The notes under the pieces: generated by a model | What the model saw: only the letters and a program-made list of their open reading frames with translations | Database searches by the model: none | What the model was told of the DNA's origin: nothing | Part shown: positions 12,182 to 19,517 of the stretch, piece by piece | How positions within the stretch are numbered: position 1 is the stretch's first letter | Layout: the number at the start of each line of letters is the position of its first letter | IMG/VR virus record: IMGVR_UViG_3300027983_000133 | Location: 1-22,072 of that record | Length of the DNA: 22,072 bases | Direction: 5' to 3' (one strand) | DNA from: a virus | Position numbers and translations under genes: made by a program

Positions 12182-13255
12182 ATGGAAGGTTACTCGCTGC
12201 CCTACCTCGAGGCCGAGGCGCTCATCGCCGCGATGGAAGTGCTCAATGAGCAGGACACCAACCGTCCGATGCTGGGGGTCTTCCCTCGCGTCGGTCGGCC
12301 GGCGAATCTGATCAAGATCCGTCGTATGCTCCGACGTGCCAGCCAGGTGCGCCACACTTCGATCGGTGGCCGGGCTATGCCCGTCGAGCGCGGCGTTCTC
12401 AAGGAAGACTACTACGAGCCTTGCATGCTCAAAGTCGAGTCGCATCTGACGGCCGAAGATCTGACGCTTTTTGCTGCGGCCGACACTGCGCTGCGTGCGA
12501 ATGACGTCGGGCCGCTCGCCAAAAGCGTCATCGCCAGCGCTGACGCTTTGACGATGGAGATCGCCGGCGTGCTCGTCGATAACCTCAACGAAGAGCGTCA
12601 TCGCATGATGTGCGAGGCTCTTCTGGGCACGATCAACTATCGGATCGGCGAAGGCCCGAACTTGACCGTGGACTACGGCCTGACGGCGCTCGGCGCCCCG
12701 GTAACCCCGTGGGACAACGTGGGCGCGACCATCGTCGCCGACCTCACCCGTTTCATCAGCGAGTTCCGCGCCGCCAACGACAAGGGGATCTCGCCCAACA
12801 CCGTGTTTTACGGTGAGGACCTTTACGCGGACTACTTCTTGGGTAACACCGAGTGGAAGGAGTTCAAAAAGGCCAACCCGGAATACGCCATCGGGTTCCT
12901 GCGCGTCGCTGGCGGTCGCCAAGAGGCCGACGTCAATGGCACGTTCACCGATCGGGTGTTCGGCTTGACTTGGATCAAGGTCGAGGGCACTTACCTCAAT
13001 CTGGACAAGACCCCCACTAAGCGGTGGCCGTCGAACAAGTTGGTCTTCGCGAACCTTGGCCCGCGTGGGGCTGTGCCTCAGTGGTCCATGCGCGTTGACC
13101 AACTTCAGAATCCCCGCCCGGACGTGAACGTTGAGATCAAAGCGCCTGTCTACGGTGACGACGTCAAGGTGTTCCAGATCCGAGCGTTCGACAACGGGCT
13201 GCCGACGTTCATGGATCCACAGCTGATCATGCCGGTCGAGATCGACCCGGCCTAA
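12182..13255 (+). CDS. Major capsid protein (lambda gpE-like)
   Basis: The protein has 357 residues. GGAG at 12171-12174 is 7 bases before the ATG at 12182 but only 1 base before the in-frame ATG at 12176, so 12182 is the start. Typical features are the N-terminal PMLGVFPRVGR strand, the IKIRRM and GGRAMPVERGVLKEDYYEPC (E-loop-like) segment, a long helical stretch (SADALTMEIAGVLVDNLNEERH), the EALLGTINYR ... DYGLTALGAPVTPWDN motif, and a C-terminal domain with FYGEDLYADYFLGNTEWKEF. These match the Phage_cap_E group of HK97-fold capsid proteins. It builds the icosahedral shell. Position after scaffold and decoration genes is as expected, and a weak terminator-like hairpin follows. Confidence 0.88.
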   Translation: MEGYSLPYLEAEALIAAMEVLNEQDTNRPMLGVFPRVGRPANLIKIRRMLRRASQVRHTSIGGRAMPVERGVLKEDYYEPCMLKVESHLTAEDLTLFAAADTALRANDVGPLAKSVIASADALTMEIAGVLVDNLNEERHRMMCEALLGTINYRIGEGPNLTVDYGLTALGAPVTPWDNVGATIVADLTRFISEFRAANDKGISPNTVFYGEDLYADYFLGNTEWKEFKKANPEYAIGFLRVAGGRQEADVNGTFTDRVFGLTWIKVEGTYLNLDKTPTKRWPSNKLVFANLGPRGAVPQWSMRVDQLQNPRPDVNVEIKAPVYGDDVKVFQIRAFDNGLPTFMDPQLIMPVEIDPA

Positions 13256-13271
13256 TCTGGGCGGCTAAACG

Positions 13272-13313
13272 AGGGGGATCTCGGCTCTTGGGCGGGGGTC
13301 CCCTTTTCTTTTT
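13272..13313 (+). terminator. Possible weak terminator after the capsid gene
   Basis: AGGGG with A at 13278 (13272-13278, one bulged G) can pair with TCCCCT (13299-13304), and TTTTCTTTTT follows (13304-13313). The stem is short and the loop long (20 bases), so it could reduce rather than stop transcription into the connector genes. Confidence 0.4.
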
Positions 13314-13328
13314 GACGGGAGGCGAACA

Positions 13329-13553
13329 GTGGCAGTGCGACCAACGATTGAATCTGTTGAGGCTAGGATCTTGGCCCTCGAAGACGCGCGCGACACCATG
13401 CTGTTGCTGCCTGTCAAAGGCAAAGTCGGCAACACCGACATTGACCTTACGGGCCGCCTCGCCGACATCGAGCGGGAACTCGCTCGGAAAAAGATGGTGC
13501 TCCAAGGTCTTTATAATGGCGGCGTGGTCCCGACGACCCGCCGGTGCTGTTGA
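13329..13553 (+). CDS. Small head-tail connector candidate (gpW-like size and position)
   Basis: The protein has 74 residues from a GTG start with GGGAGG at 13317-13322. It is mostly helical: IESVEARILALEDARDTML, a short strand-like KGKVGNTDIDL, then LADIERELARKKMVLQGLYNGG. Size, helix-hairpin-helix layout and place right after the major capsid gene resemble lambda gpW-type connectors, which join the portal to the stopper. Sequence similarity to gpW is only suggestive. The stop lies just inside the next gene (10-base overlap). Confidence 0.5.
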   Translation: MAVRPTIESVEARILALEDARDTMLLLPVKGKVGNTDIDLTGRLADIERELARKKMVLQGLYNGGVVPTTRRCC

Positions 13554-13879
13554 TCGTGGCGCTGCTTGGATCGGCATGGGCTGGCTGGGCCGGGCGGCTC
13601 CGAGCCTTCGTTGAGGGCGATACTCCTGACCAACTGACCCCAGTCGGCGGCGGGGCGGCGGTCTCGTTCGTCCACGACAAACGCGAGCGGGACGCATCAG
13701 CCACCGAGGGCGGCCTCGTCGCTGAAGCCGTGTTGACGGTCTTCACCGCGTCGCGGCTTTCGCTTGGGTCGATCTACACATGGGACGGCAAGAGGTGGCA
13801 GGTCGCGACCGTCGAACTTGACCGCGCCGCGGGCTCGGACTGGCCGATCAAGCATGAGTTGGTGCAGCATGCAGATTAA
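13544..13879 (+). CDS. Head-tail joining / stopper-like protein candidate (111 aa)
   Basis: GTG start overlapping the previous gene by 10 bases; a GTG at 13556 is the alternative, and neither has a clear Shine-Dalgarno, so coupling is likely. After a hydrophobic first stretch (LLIVALLGSAWAGWAGRL) the body is beta-like: AAVSFVHDKRERDAS, GLVAEAVLTVFTASRL and YTWDGKRWQVATVEL. That body recalls the small beta-barrel stoppers that follow gpW-type genes. The N-terminal stretch could pass for a signal peptide, but the gene neighbourhood makes a structural head-tail role more likely. Family not confirmed. Confidence 0.55.
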   Translation: MLLIVALLGSAWAGWAGRLRAFVEGDTPDQLTPVGGGAAVSFVHDKRERDASATEGGLVAEAVLTVFTASRLSLGSIYTWDGKRWQVATVELDRAAGSDWPIKHELVQHAD

Positions 13880-13888
13880 GGATGCGCC

Positions 13889-14566
13889 ATGAGCGGGACC
13901 GTCATCACGCGCCCTGAGTTTTTTGGGAAGGTCATGCAGGCTTGGGGCGATGGCTACAAGGACGCCTTCGACAAGGCCGCGATCCGCGGCGTCATGGCGG
14001 CTGCGCAGTTCTCGAAGATCGTCGCGGTCCGCGAGATCGGTTTCGTGAAGCCCCGCCAGCCGATCGACACGGGCGAGTTGCGGCGGTCGTATCGCGTCCG
14101 GATGGTCTACCTCCGAGAATCCAATCAATGGGCGGCCGAGTTGATCAACATCGCGCCTCACGCGCCTATGATGGAGTTCGGCACGCGGCCTCATGCCGCG
14201 CCGATGGCGGCTTTGATCAAATGGGCCGAGCGAAAGCTACGTGTCACACAGCCGAAAAAGGCGCGGAAGAAACAATCGCTGATCAAACGAATCATGCGAA
14301 AGGTCGTCAAGGCCTCGCTGAACGCGGTCGGGCTCAAGGGCAAGAGCCGCCTGCGGTCGAAGGCGACGCTCAAGGGCGTCTTGGGAAACAAGCCCAGCCG
14401 GGCACAGCGCGATCGGTTGCGAGAGGCGAAAAAGCTAGCGCGCGCCGCGTGGTGGTCAATCAAACAGCGCGGCACCGAGGCTCGCGAATTCCACAAAGAG
14501 GCCGAGAAATCATTTCCGACCATCATGGAAGGCGCGATGCGCCGCGAGATCAACAAAATCATCTAA
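13889..14566 (+). CDS. HK97 gp10-like tail completion protein with long basic C-terminus
   Basis: The protein has 225 residues, with AAGGA upstream. The HK97-gp10 family pattern is clear: QPIDTGELRRSYRVRM (about 55-70), then INIAPHAPMMEFGTRPHAAPMAALIKW (about 88-115). Past residue 115 the protein has a long Lys/Arg-rich extension (KLRVTQPKKARKKQSLIKRIMRK and onward) and ends in a helix (FPTIMEGAMRREINKII). Many family members have about 120-150 residues, so the basic insert is unusual and may contact DNA or the tail. It sits in the head-tail joining block before the tail terminator candidate. Confidence 0.8.
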   Translation: MSGTVITRPEFFGKVMQAWGDGYKDAFDKAAIRGVMAAAQFSKIVAVREIGFVKPRQPIDTGELRRSYRVRMVYLRESNQWAAELINIAPHAPMMEFGTRPHAAPMAALIKWAERKLRVTQPKKARKKQSLIKRIMRKVVKASLNAVGLKGKSRLRSKATLKGVLGNKPSRAQRDRLREAKKLARAAWWSIKQRGTEAREFHKEAEKSFPTIMEGAMRREINKII

Positions 14567-14584
14567 CTGCTCGGAGCTCAAAAC

Positions 14585-15190
14585 ATGCCTAACCTTACGG
14601 CGAACATCATCCGCGAAGCCCTCGCGGCATGGGCTCTGGATCTGGTGTCGGACCTCATTGTTGACGCTCAAGCCATTGCGGGGCCTCTTGAGCCGGGCGA
14701 ACTTCCGCCCTTGCCGACGGTCGGGATCGAATGGTCAACGGCCTACGGGATCACGGAATATCCCGACGTGAGTTTCGACGTCGACGGGTCAGAGCGATGG
14801 ATGATCCAAACCGAGGAAGCCGAGCTTGCGTTTGTGTGGCGGTCCAACGATCGCGATGAGGCGGACCTTCTCGCGCACGCCTTCAAGAGCCGGTCGGCGA
14901 TTGAGTCTAGCGAGTCAAACCCCGATGGGAACAGGGTTCTTCATTTTTTCGTCAACCTTGACGGGCAAAGCTATCTAGCCAAGTTATACGAGCTAGGCAC
15001 GGTCGAGCCGCCCAATCCAACAGATGCGGGCGAGCGATCGCTTTATACTCAACGTATCCCGGCGTCGGTCATTTATCCATCGGTCTATCTCAGAGACGCG
15101 GACCTCGCAGAAATGAACATCGGCGTGACAGTCAACGGGACGATCTACCCTAAGCCGAGCATATTAATCCTAGACGAGACGAAGTTCTAA
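14585..15190 (+). CDS. Tail terminator / tail completion candidate (201 aa)
   Basis: The protein has 201 residues; GGAGCTC upstream of the ATG can serve as ribosome-binding site. It starts with a helix (IIREALAAWALDLVSDLIVDAQAIAG), then strands (PTVGIEWSTAYGITEYP, ERWMIQTEEAELAFVWRSNDRDEADLL), then HFFVNLDGQSYLAKLYELG and a C-terminal beta part. No strong family motif was recognised. The call rests on its place between the gp10-like gene and the sheath, where the tail terminator normally lies, and on its alpha-beta layout. It would cap the tail tube and sheath at the head end. Confidence 0.55.
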   Translation: MPNLTANIIREALAAWALDLVSDLIVDAQAIAGPLEPGELPPLPTVGIEWSTAYGITEYPDVSFDVDGSERWMIQTEEAELAFVWRSNDRDEADLLAHAFKSRSAIESSESNPDGNRVLHFFVNLDGQSYLAKLYELGTVEPPNPTDAGERSLYTQRIPASVIYPSVYLRDADLAEMNIGVTVNGTIYPKPSILILDETKF

Positions 15191-15203
15191 AGGAGCCGGA
15201 AAC

Positions 15204-16718
15204 ATGCCTGATATCTATGGTTACTCGTCCGACCCCGGCCTTGAGACGCTGCTCGGAAACGGCGCGGTGCTCAACTACGTCCAAGGCGGCCTGCCTAGCG
15301 TCCAGCTTCTGCCGGGCGAGGATGTTTTCGGTGCGGTCGGTGCGGTCGTCAACGATCGCGGCGCGCCGAATGTCCCCGTCGAGCTCAAGGGCGGAATTGC
15401 TGATATCCACAGCGTCTACGGCGGATTTAAGGCGTCGCTGGGCGACGGCGCGGCGACCGGATACGAGGGCAACCTCGCGTTTCTGCTCGACGCTCTCAGG
15501 CTGCCGCGGATCATCATTCAGCCTGTGGATCTCGCGATCAAGACCGCTTCGATCGGGGATTCTGGCGTGGACCTCAGCGTGAGTTTCACGCGCAGCGATG
15601 CGGCCAACGGCGCCAAGGTCATCAAGGCGGGCCATCGCATCAGTTCCGCCGCCGCGGCCTATGTGCTCGCGACGCTTGAGGATGTGGCATGGACGGAGGC
15701 TGAGACGGGATCTAAAACGGTCCGTTGCCGGCAGGTCAGCGGCACCGCAGAAGCGCTTGACGACGTCAACCTCTTCGTCGACGCGACGCCTGACGCCAAC
15801 ATCACAATCAATACGGCAATCACGACTATCCCCGACGCCGTCGACGCTGCCGAGTTGGCGCTTCGATATGAAGCCGCGATCGACGCGTTGAACAGCAATG
15901 AGGTTGGATCCGCCATCAACATCGTGGTCACGGACCGAAACGAGCCTGGGATCGCTGACTACCTCTCCGCGTCCTGCGCTGACTCGCTGTCGGACGGGAT
16001 TTTTCGGAGTTGCGTTGTTGCGCCCCCGATCGGCACGACTGTTGCCGCCGCGGAAGCGACTACGGCCGACGGTGTTGGGCGTGCAACGCTCACCGGCGGG
16101 CGGGCGGTCTACGTTCACCCCGGCCTCACGCGGAAGTTCACGCGGGACACGGCACTTGCCGGCGCCAGCGTGGTCTATCCCGGCCAGGCATTCGCCGCGG
16201 CCCTGATCTGCAATGCGCGCGCCGAAGAGAATCCGATGGTCGCCAGCGAGATCGGCTCGGCGGCGGGCGTGATAAGCGCAGAGATACTTTTGACGAAGGC
16301 CGAAAAGGTCTCGCATTTCCGGAAGTTCATCGCGGCGCCTGCGTTCGAGTTTTTGAACGGCCGTCGCGTGATGTCATACCGTGATGGCATCATGGCCGAT
16401 GGGACGAAGATCGCGGATCGACGCATCCAAGACTTCATCGCGTCCGGCCTCATCGTCACGCTGTCGCCGCACCACAAGCGGATTGCGACCGAGGCGAACC
16501 GCCAAGCGGCCCTTGACGCCGCGATCAACTACCTTGAGCGCCAGCGAAAGCCCGCTGCAGGCGCGGCGCCACGGATCGCAAACTACTCGCTGGGCTCCGA
16601 TTGGTCGGCGGTGGATGAGCATTTCCAATTGACATTCGTCATCCAAAAGCTCGGCAACCTTGACGTCATGACGCTCCGCCTGAACGTCACGGCGGACAAC
16701 ATCGAAATCACCGCATAA
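15204..16718 (+). CDS. Contractile tail sheath protein (probable)
   Basis: The protein has 504 residues, with AAAGGAGCC upstream. The N-terminal part has PGEDVFGAVGAVVNDRGAPN, VELKGGIADIHSVYGGF and LAFLLDALRLPRIIIQPVD, a layout seen in sheath proteins where a strand-turn motif precedes a phage-specific domain. The C-terminal part holds MADGTKIADRRIQDFIASGL, ATEANRQAALDAAINYLERQR, and the final strands FQLTFVIQKLGNLDVMTLRLNV and NIEITA, which fit the conserved C-terminal sheath domain that interlocks subunits. It is directly followed by a tube-like gene, the normal sheath-tube order. It would contract to drive the tube through the cell envelope. A short 9-base in-frame duplication (GGTGCGGTC) lies near 15331. 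Confidence 0.75.
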   Translation: MPDIYGYSSDPGLETLLGNGAVLNYVQGGLPSVQLLPGEDVFGAVGAVVNDRGAPNVPVELKGGIADIHSVYGGFKASLGDGAATGYEGNLAFLLDALRLPRIIIQPVDLAIKTASIGDSGVDLSVSFTRSDAANGAKVIKAGHRISSAAAAYVLATLEDVAWTEAETGSKTVRCRQVSGTAEALDDVNLFVDATPDANITINTAITTIPDAVDAAELALRYEAAIDALNSNEVGSAINIVVTDRNEPGIADYLSASCADSLSDGIFRSCVVAPPIGTTVAAAEATTADGVGRATLTGGRAVYVHPGLTRKFTRDTALAGASVVYPGQAFAAALICNARAEENPMVASEIGSAAGVISAEILLTKAEKVSHFRKFIAAPAFEFLNGRRVMSYRDGIMADGTKIADRRIQDFIASGLIVTLSPHHKRIATEANRQAALDAAINYLERQRKPAAGAAPRIANYSLGSDWSAVDEHFQLTFVIQKLGNLDVMTLRLNVTADNIEITA

Positions 16719-16728
16719 GGGGTTTGAC

Positions 16729-17157
16729 ATGAAAGCAAAAGGGCATGACGTCAGGTTGCGGATATTTCGCAATGGCGCGGATCTGAAAGAGTTTTCTGAA
16801 ATCGTTTCGCTCGACATTGATTTCGGTCTTTCGACAGAGGTCGTTGATTATGTCGGCGCCGAAGACCCAACGATCTTCGGAAACAACGGTCCCGCGACTC
16901 TTCGGATCTCGATCGAGCCGGGCTCGTTGGCGCTTGACGATCTGATCTGGGCGCAAATGAACGCCAACCGCCCGAACGCCACTGCCGAGCCGGTCAATAT
17001 CGACGTGACGGCATCTGTCGATCACGGCAGCGGCGGTCGGGCTCGATGGGCGTTCCCGGCTTGCACGCTCAGCGCCCCGAACAAGAATGCTTCGAGCCGT
17101 ACGTCGCGCGTGAGTGCCACGTTTGAGCTCCAGTGCCCCCGGCCGCAGAAGATCTAA
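16729..17157 (+). CDS. Tail tube protein (probable)
   Basis: The protein has 142 residues, compact and beta-rich: HDVRLRIFRNGADLKEFSEI, LDIDFGLSTEVVDYVGAEDP, PATLRISIEPGSLALDDLIW and SRVSATFELQCPRPQ. Size and strand pattern fit tail tube proteins of contractile-tailed phages. The place between sheath and tail chaperone genes is decisive. AAGGGG lies upstream of the ATG. It polymerises around the tape measure protein to form the inner tube. A GC hairpin follows the gene. Confidence 0.75.
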   Translation: MKAKGHDVRLRIFRNGADLKEFSEIVSLDIDFGLSTEVVDYVGAEDPTIFGNNGPATLRISIEPGSLALDDLIWAQMNANRPNATAEPVNIDVTASVDHGSGGRARWAFPACTLSAPNKNASSRTSRVSATFELQCPRPQKI

Positions 17158-17168
17158 ACCCATCCTTG

Positions 17169-17190
17169 AGGGGCGCCCCTTCGCGCCCCT
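17169..17190 (+). promoter_or_regulatory. GC-rich hairpin between tube and chaperone genes
   Basis: AGGGGCG (17169-17175) and CGCCCCT (17184-17190) form a perfect 7-base stem around an 8-base loop. No T-tract follows, so this is more likely an mRNA-stability or partial-attenuation element that lets the tube be made in excess. Confidence 0.5.
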
Positions 17191-17214
17191 ATCGCTTGAA
17201 AAAGGGAACTAGCA

Positions 17215-17574
17215 ATGAACCAGAAGACCTTCACATTTTCGCCAGCGCTCGGCGGCGGTAGTATCACGATGCGGGAGTTGACCACCGGCGAGGTCGAGGA
17301 CGTTCTCGCCGACGAAGCTCGGGCGGCGAAGGCATCGAAGAGCGAGCCAAGCGCGTTGAAAATGCAGGGCGCCCTCGCTCGCGAGTCGATCTCGGCGCTG
17401 AACGGCAAGCCATTCCCGAGAGGGATGGCGGGCGAAATCGAGTGGCGCAAGCTCTCGGAAAAGAAGAGGTCTTTGCTGTTTCAAGGGTATCAGAGCCTGA
17501 ACCAGACGACCGACGAGGAAGACGCTGATTTTTTGTCGAGCGCGGAAGCGACCGAGCAACCGGATCGAGTCTAG
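17215..17574 (+). CDS. Tail assembly chaperone, short form (lambda gpG-like)
   Basis: The protein has 119 residues, with AAAAAGGGA upstream. The sequence starts FTFSPALGGGSITMRELTTGEVEDVLADEA and is largely helical with an acidic end. Its position between tube and tape measure genes is that of the lambda G gene. Such chaperones coat the tape measure protein before tube polymerisation. Near its 3' end it carries a TTTTTTG slippery run, giving a longer form by -1 frameshifting (separate entry). Confidence 0.75.
   Translation: MNQKTFTFSPALGGGSITMRELTTGEVEDVLADEARAAKASKSEPSALKMQGALARESISALNGKPFPRGMAGEIEWRKLSEKKRSLLFQGYQSLNQTTDEEDADFLSSAEATEQPDRV
17529..17535 (+). promoter_or_regulatory. Probable -1 programmed frameshift slippery site (T TTT TTG)
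   Basis: In the chaperone frame the codons read GAT TTT TTG, so the heptamer T-TTT-TTG has the X-XXY-YYZ form. The -1 frame has a TGA at 17526-17528, directly before the heptamer, and is then open to a TAA at 17751-17753. This is the standard design of phage tail chaperone pairs. Confidence 0.8.
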
Positions 17575-17753
17575 ACGACGATTCGGCGCGCGGTCAGCTC
17601 GCTAATCTGACGTGGCAGATGGCCTACGTCGCACGCTACACCCACCAAGCCCGCACAGAGATCAGGTCATGGCCGTTCAGTGTCCTGAGGCGCTGGCTGA
17701 AGGCATGTAACGACATCGTTCAGCGAGAGTCGGCCACAGATCAGGACGATTAA
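17535..17753 (+). CDS. Tail assembly chaperone, frameshifted C-terminal part (lambda gpT-like)
   Basis: After slipping at 17529-17535 the ribosome would read 72 more codons, giving a fusion of about 179 residues with the upstream short form. The translated extension contains LTWQMAYVARYTHQARTEIR and SWPFSVLRRWLKACNDIVQR, an aromatic-rich helical segment, and ends ESATDQDD. The frame is closed by a TGA just before the slip site. The only ATG inside it (17619) has no Shine-Dalgarno, so expression by frameshift is the simplest reading. The long form would link the tape measure protein to tube subunits, as lambda gpGT does. The stop is 9 bases before the tape measure ATG, and AAGGAG lies in that gap. 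Confidence 0.75.
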   Translation, partial: VERGSDRATGSSLDDDSARGQLANLTWQMAYVARYTHQARTEIRSWPFSVLRRWLKACNDIVQRESATDQDD

Positions 17754-17762
17754 GGAGCCCCC

Positions 17763-19517
17763 ATGACGATCAAAAAAGTCGTAACATATTTCGGGGCTAA
17801 CACGTCATCCATGGAGGCGGCGCTCGGGCGCGTCGGGCAAAAGGCGCACGCGACTTCGGGCATCATGCGAAAGCTCGGCGGCGCGATCGGCGCTTACATG
17901 GGCTTTTCGGCTGTCAAGGGCATGGCCGATTTTGCGACGAAGATGGAGTCAACCCGGCTGTCAATGGCGGTCTTGCTTCAAAGCGGCGACAAGCTGCGGG
18001 GCGTAATGACGCCTTTCGGCAAGGCCGCAACAGAGGCGGGCGCGGCATGGGATTTGATTCGTCAAGCGGCAATCCAGACGCCAGCGACAACGGAACAGGT
18101 CGCGGCTGGCTTTAACGTGATCGCAATGCGCGCTCGCGCGGCGGGTATGTCGCTCAAGGACATGGTCTCTCTTTCGGCCAACCTTGCGACATTTGACATG
18201 ATGTCCGGCGGCAAGGGCGTCGTTCAAATGGACGTCGAGCAGCTCGCTCGGGGGTCGTCCGGGCAGATTGCAACCGGACAGCTTAATGTCATCAAGCACG
18301 AGCTCGCGGCGCTCGGGCGTGAGGGTAAGCACGCGGAAATGTTCAAGCGCGTCTCCGAGGCGCTTGCGCTGGACCCGGAAACGAAGGCGGCCTTCGGTGC
18401 GTCAATGTCTGGTATCTTGTCCACATTCGAGGACAAGATGAATCAGATGAAGGAAATGATCGGAAAACCTCTAATGGAAACGGTCGTCGTGGCGCTCAAG
18501 GGTATGATGGAATGGTTGGAGAAGAACGAAGACGCGGTTAAGAAAATCGCGAAGACGATTACTGACATTCTCGGCGGGGCTTTTAAGGCGGTCGGTCTGG
18601 TCGTCAAGGGGATTGCGGTATTCATGGCCAATGATTTAACACGCGGGATCGGTTTGGTCGCTTTGGCTTTCGGCGCCGTGCACATTGCGCTGAACGCAAT
18701 GAAGGCTCACCCCGTAATCCTAGCGCTGACGGCTGTGGCGGCGCTAGGCGGGGCCATCGGCGACGTCTTTGGGGCTGAGAATACGCCTCAAAGCCGTTTC
18801 AGCGACGCGAGCGCTCAGTTTTCATCGACCGTGGACCATGCCAAAAACATGCGGAAGATGATGGAATGGCTCGGCACTTCGCCCGCCGTTCGCTCAGCCG
18901 CAGAAAAAGACTTGGCTGCAATTCAAATGAAGTCGATTCAAGGCTTTACGGCAGCGGCGACAGAGGCGGGCCTTCAACTTAAGACATTTGGGTCTATCGG
19001 CAAGGCGCTGGGGATCGGCACAAATGTTACGGCCGAGCAATACGTCGAGCGCGTCGGCGGAGCCACCCAGATGTTCGGCGCGGGATTCACGCCAGAGCAG
19101 TTCGACACCTTCATGATGATCGACGGCAAGGCCCGCGAAAACCGCGACAGCCTTGTCAAAAGCTTGCAGGCGCTGGCCGACGAGGCCAACAGGGCTCAGG
19201 GCGAACTCTTCAAGCTCGGCTTGTTGCCGCAGGCGATGGAGAAAAACGAGTTCGGGATCTCAGTCGCTAAAAAAGGCTATGTCACCGGTCAAAAGTACTC
19301 GGTTGACACGCAAAACATGACATTGGCGTCCAGCAACGTGAACGTGAAACAGGATAACCGTGGGTCAAAGGTCACGCTGAACCAGAAGATCACGACCAAT
19401 GATCCATCACGGCTTGCGGGCGCGTCGCTCGTCGGTGCATTCGTCGGTGCATTCGTGCGCCCGATGACCGCACGTTTCGCGCTGGGAAGCTCGCCGCTAG
19501 CCACGGGCGGCAACTAA
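17763..19517 (+). CDS. Tape measure protein
   Basis: The protein has 584 residues, with AAGGAG just upstream. The N-terminus (VTYFGANTSSMEAALGRVGQ) starts like many tape measure proteins, followed by an Ala/Gly-rich hydrophobic segment (GGAIGAYMGFSAVKGMA). A long amphipathic helical stretch includes QTPATTEQVAAGFNVIAMRA. Further hydrophobic segments at about 269-290 and 293-337 (RGIGLVALAFGAVHIALNAM, PVILALTAVAALGGAIGDVF) may pass into or across a membrane during DNA injection. By the usual scaling of about 0.15 nm per residue the tail would be short, near 90 nm (inference). It follows the chaperone pair and precedes baseplate genes, as expected. Its end has a 12-base tandem duplication (19431-19454). 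Confidence 0.88.
   Translation: MTIKKVVTYFGANTSSMEAALGRVGQKAHATSGIMRKLGGAIGAYMGFSAVKGMADFATKMESTRLSMAVLLQSGDKLRGVMTPFGKAATEAGAAWDLIRQAAIQTPATTEQVAAGFNVIAMRARAAGMSLKDMVSLSANLATFDMMSGGKGVVQMDVEQLARGSSGQIATGQLNVIKHELAALGREGKHAEMFKRVSEALALDPETKAAFGASMSGILSTFEDKMNQMKEMIGKPLMETVVVALKGMMEWLEKNEDAVKKIAKTITDILGGAFKAVGLVVKGIAVFMANDLTRGIGLVALAFGAVHIALNAMKAHPVILALTAVAALGGAIGDVFGAENTPQSRFSDASAQFSSTVDHAKNMRKMMEWLGTSPAVRSAAEKDLAAIQMKSIQGFTAAATEAGLQLKTFGSIGKALGIGTNVTAEQYVERVGGATQMFGAGFTPEQFDTFMMIDGKARENRDSLVKSLQALADEANRAQGELFKLGLLPQAMEKNEFGISVAKKGYVTGQKYSVDTQNMTLASSNVNVKQDNRGSKVTLNQKITTNDPSRLAGASLVGAFVGAFVRPMTARFALGSSPLATGGN

Noticed and set aside
12146-13102. Long minus-strand frame opposite the major capsid gene (318 codons)
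   Set aside because: A shadow of the capsid gene; its composition is dominated by His, Arg and Asp, with no recognisable domain or ribosome-binding site.
15150-16316. Long open frame on the minus strand opposite the sheath gene (388 codons)
   Set aside because: GC-rich coding DNA often leaves the opposite strand open. The translation is Arg/Asp/Val-rich nonsense without a family pattern, and the plus-strand gene is well supported.
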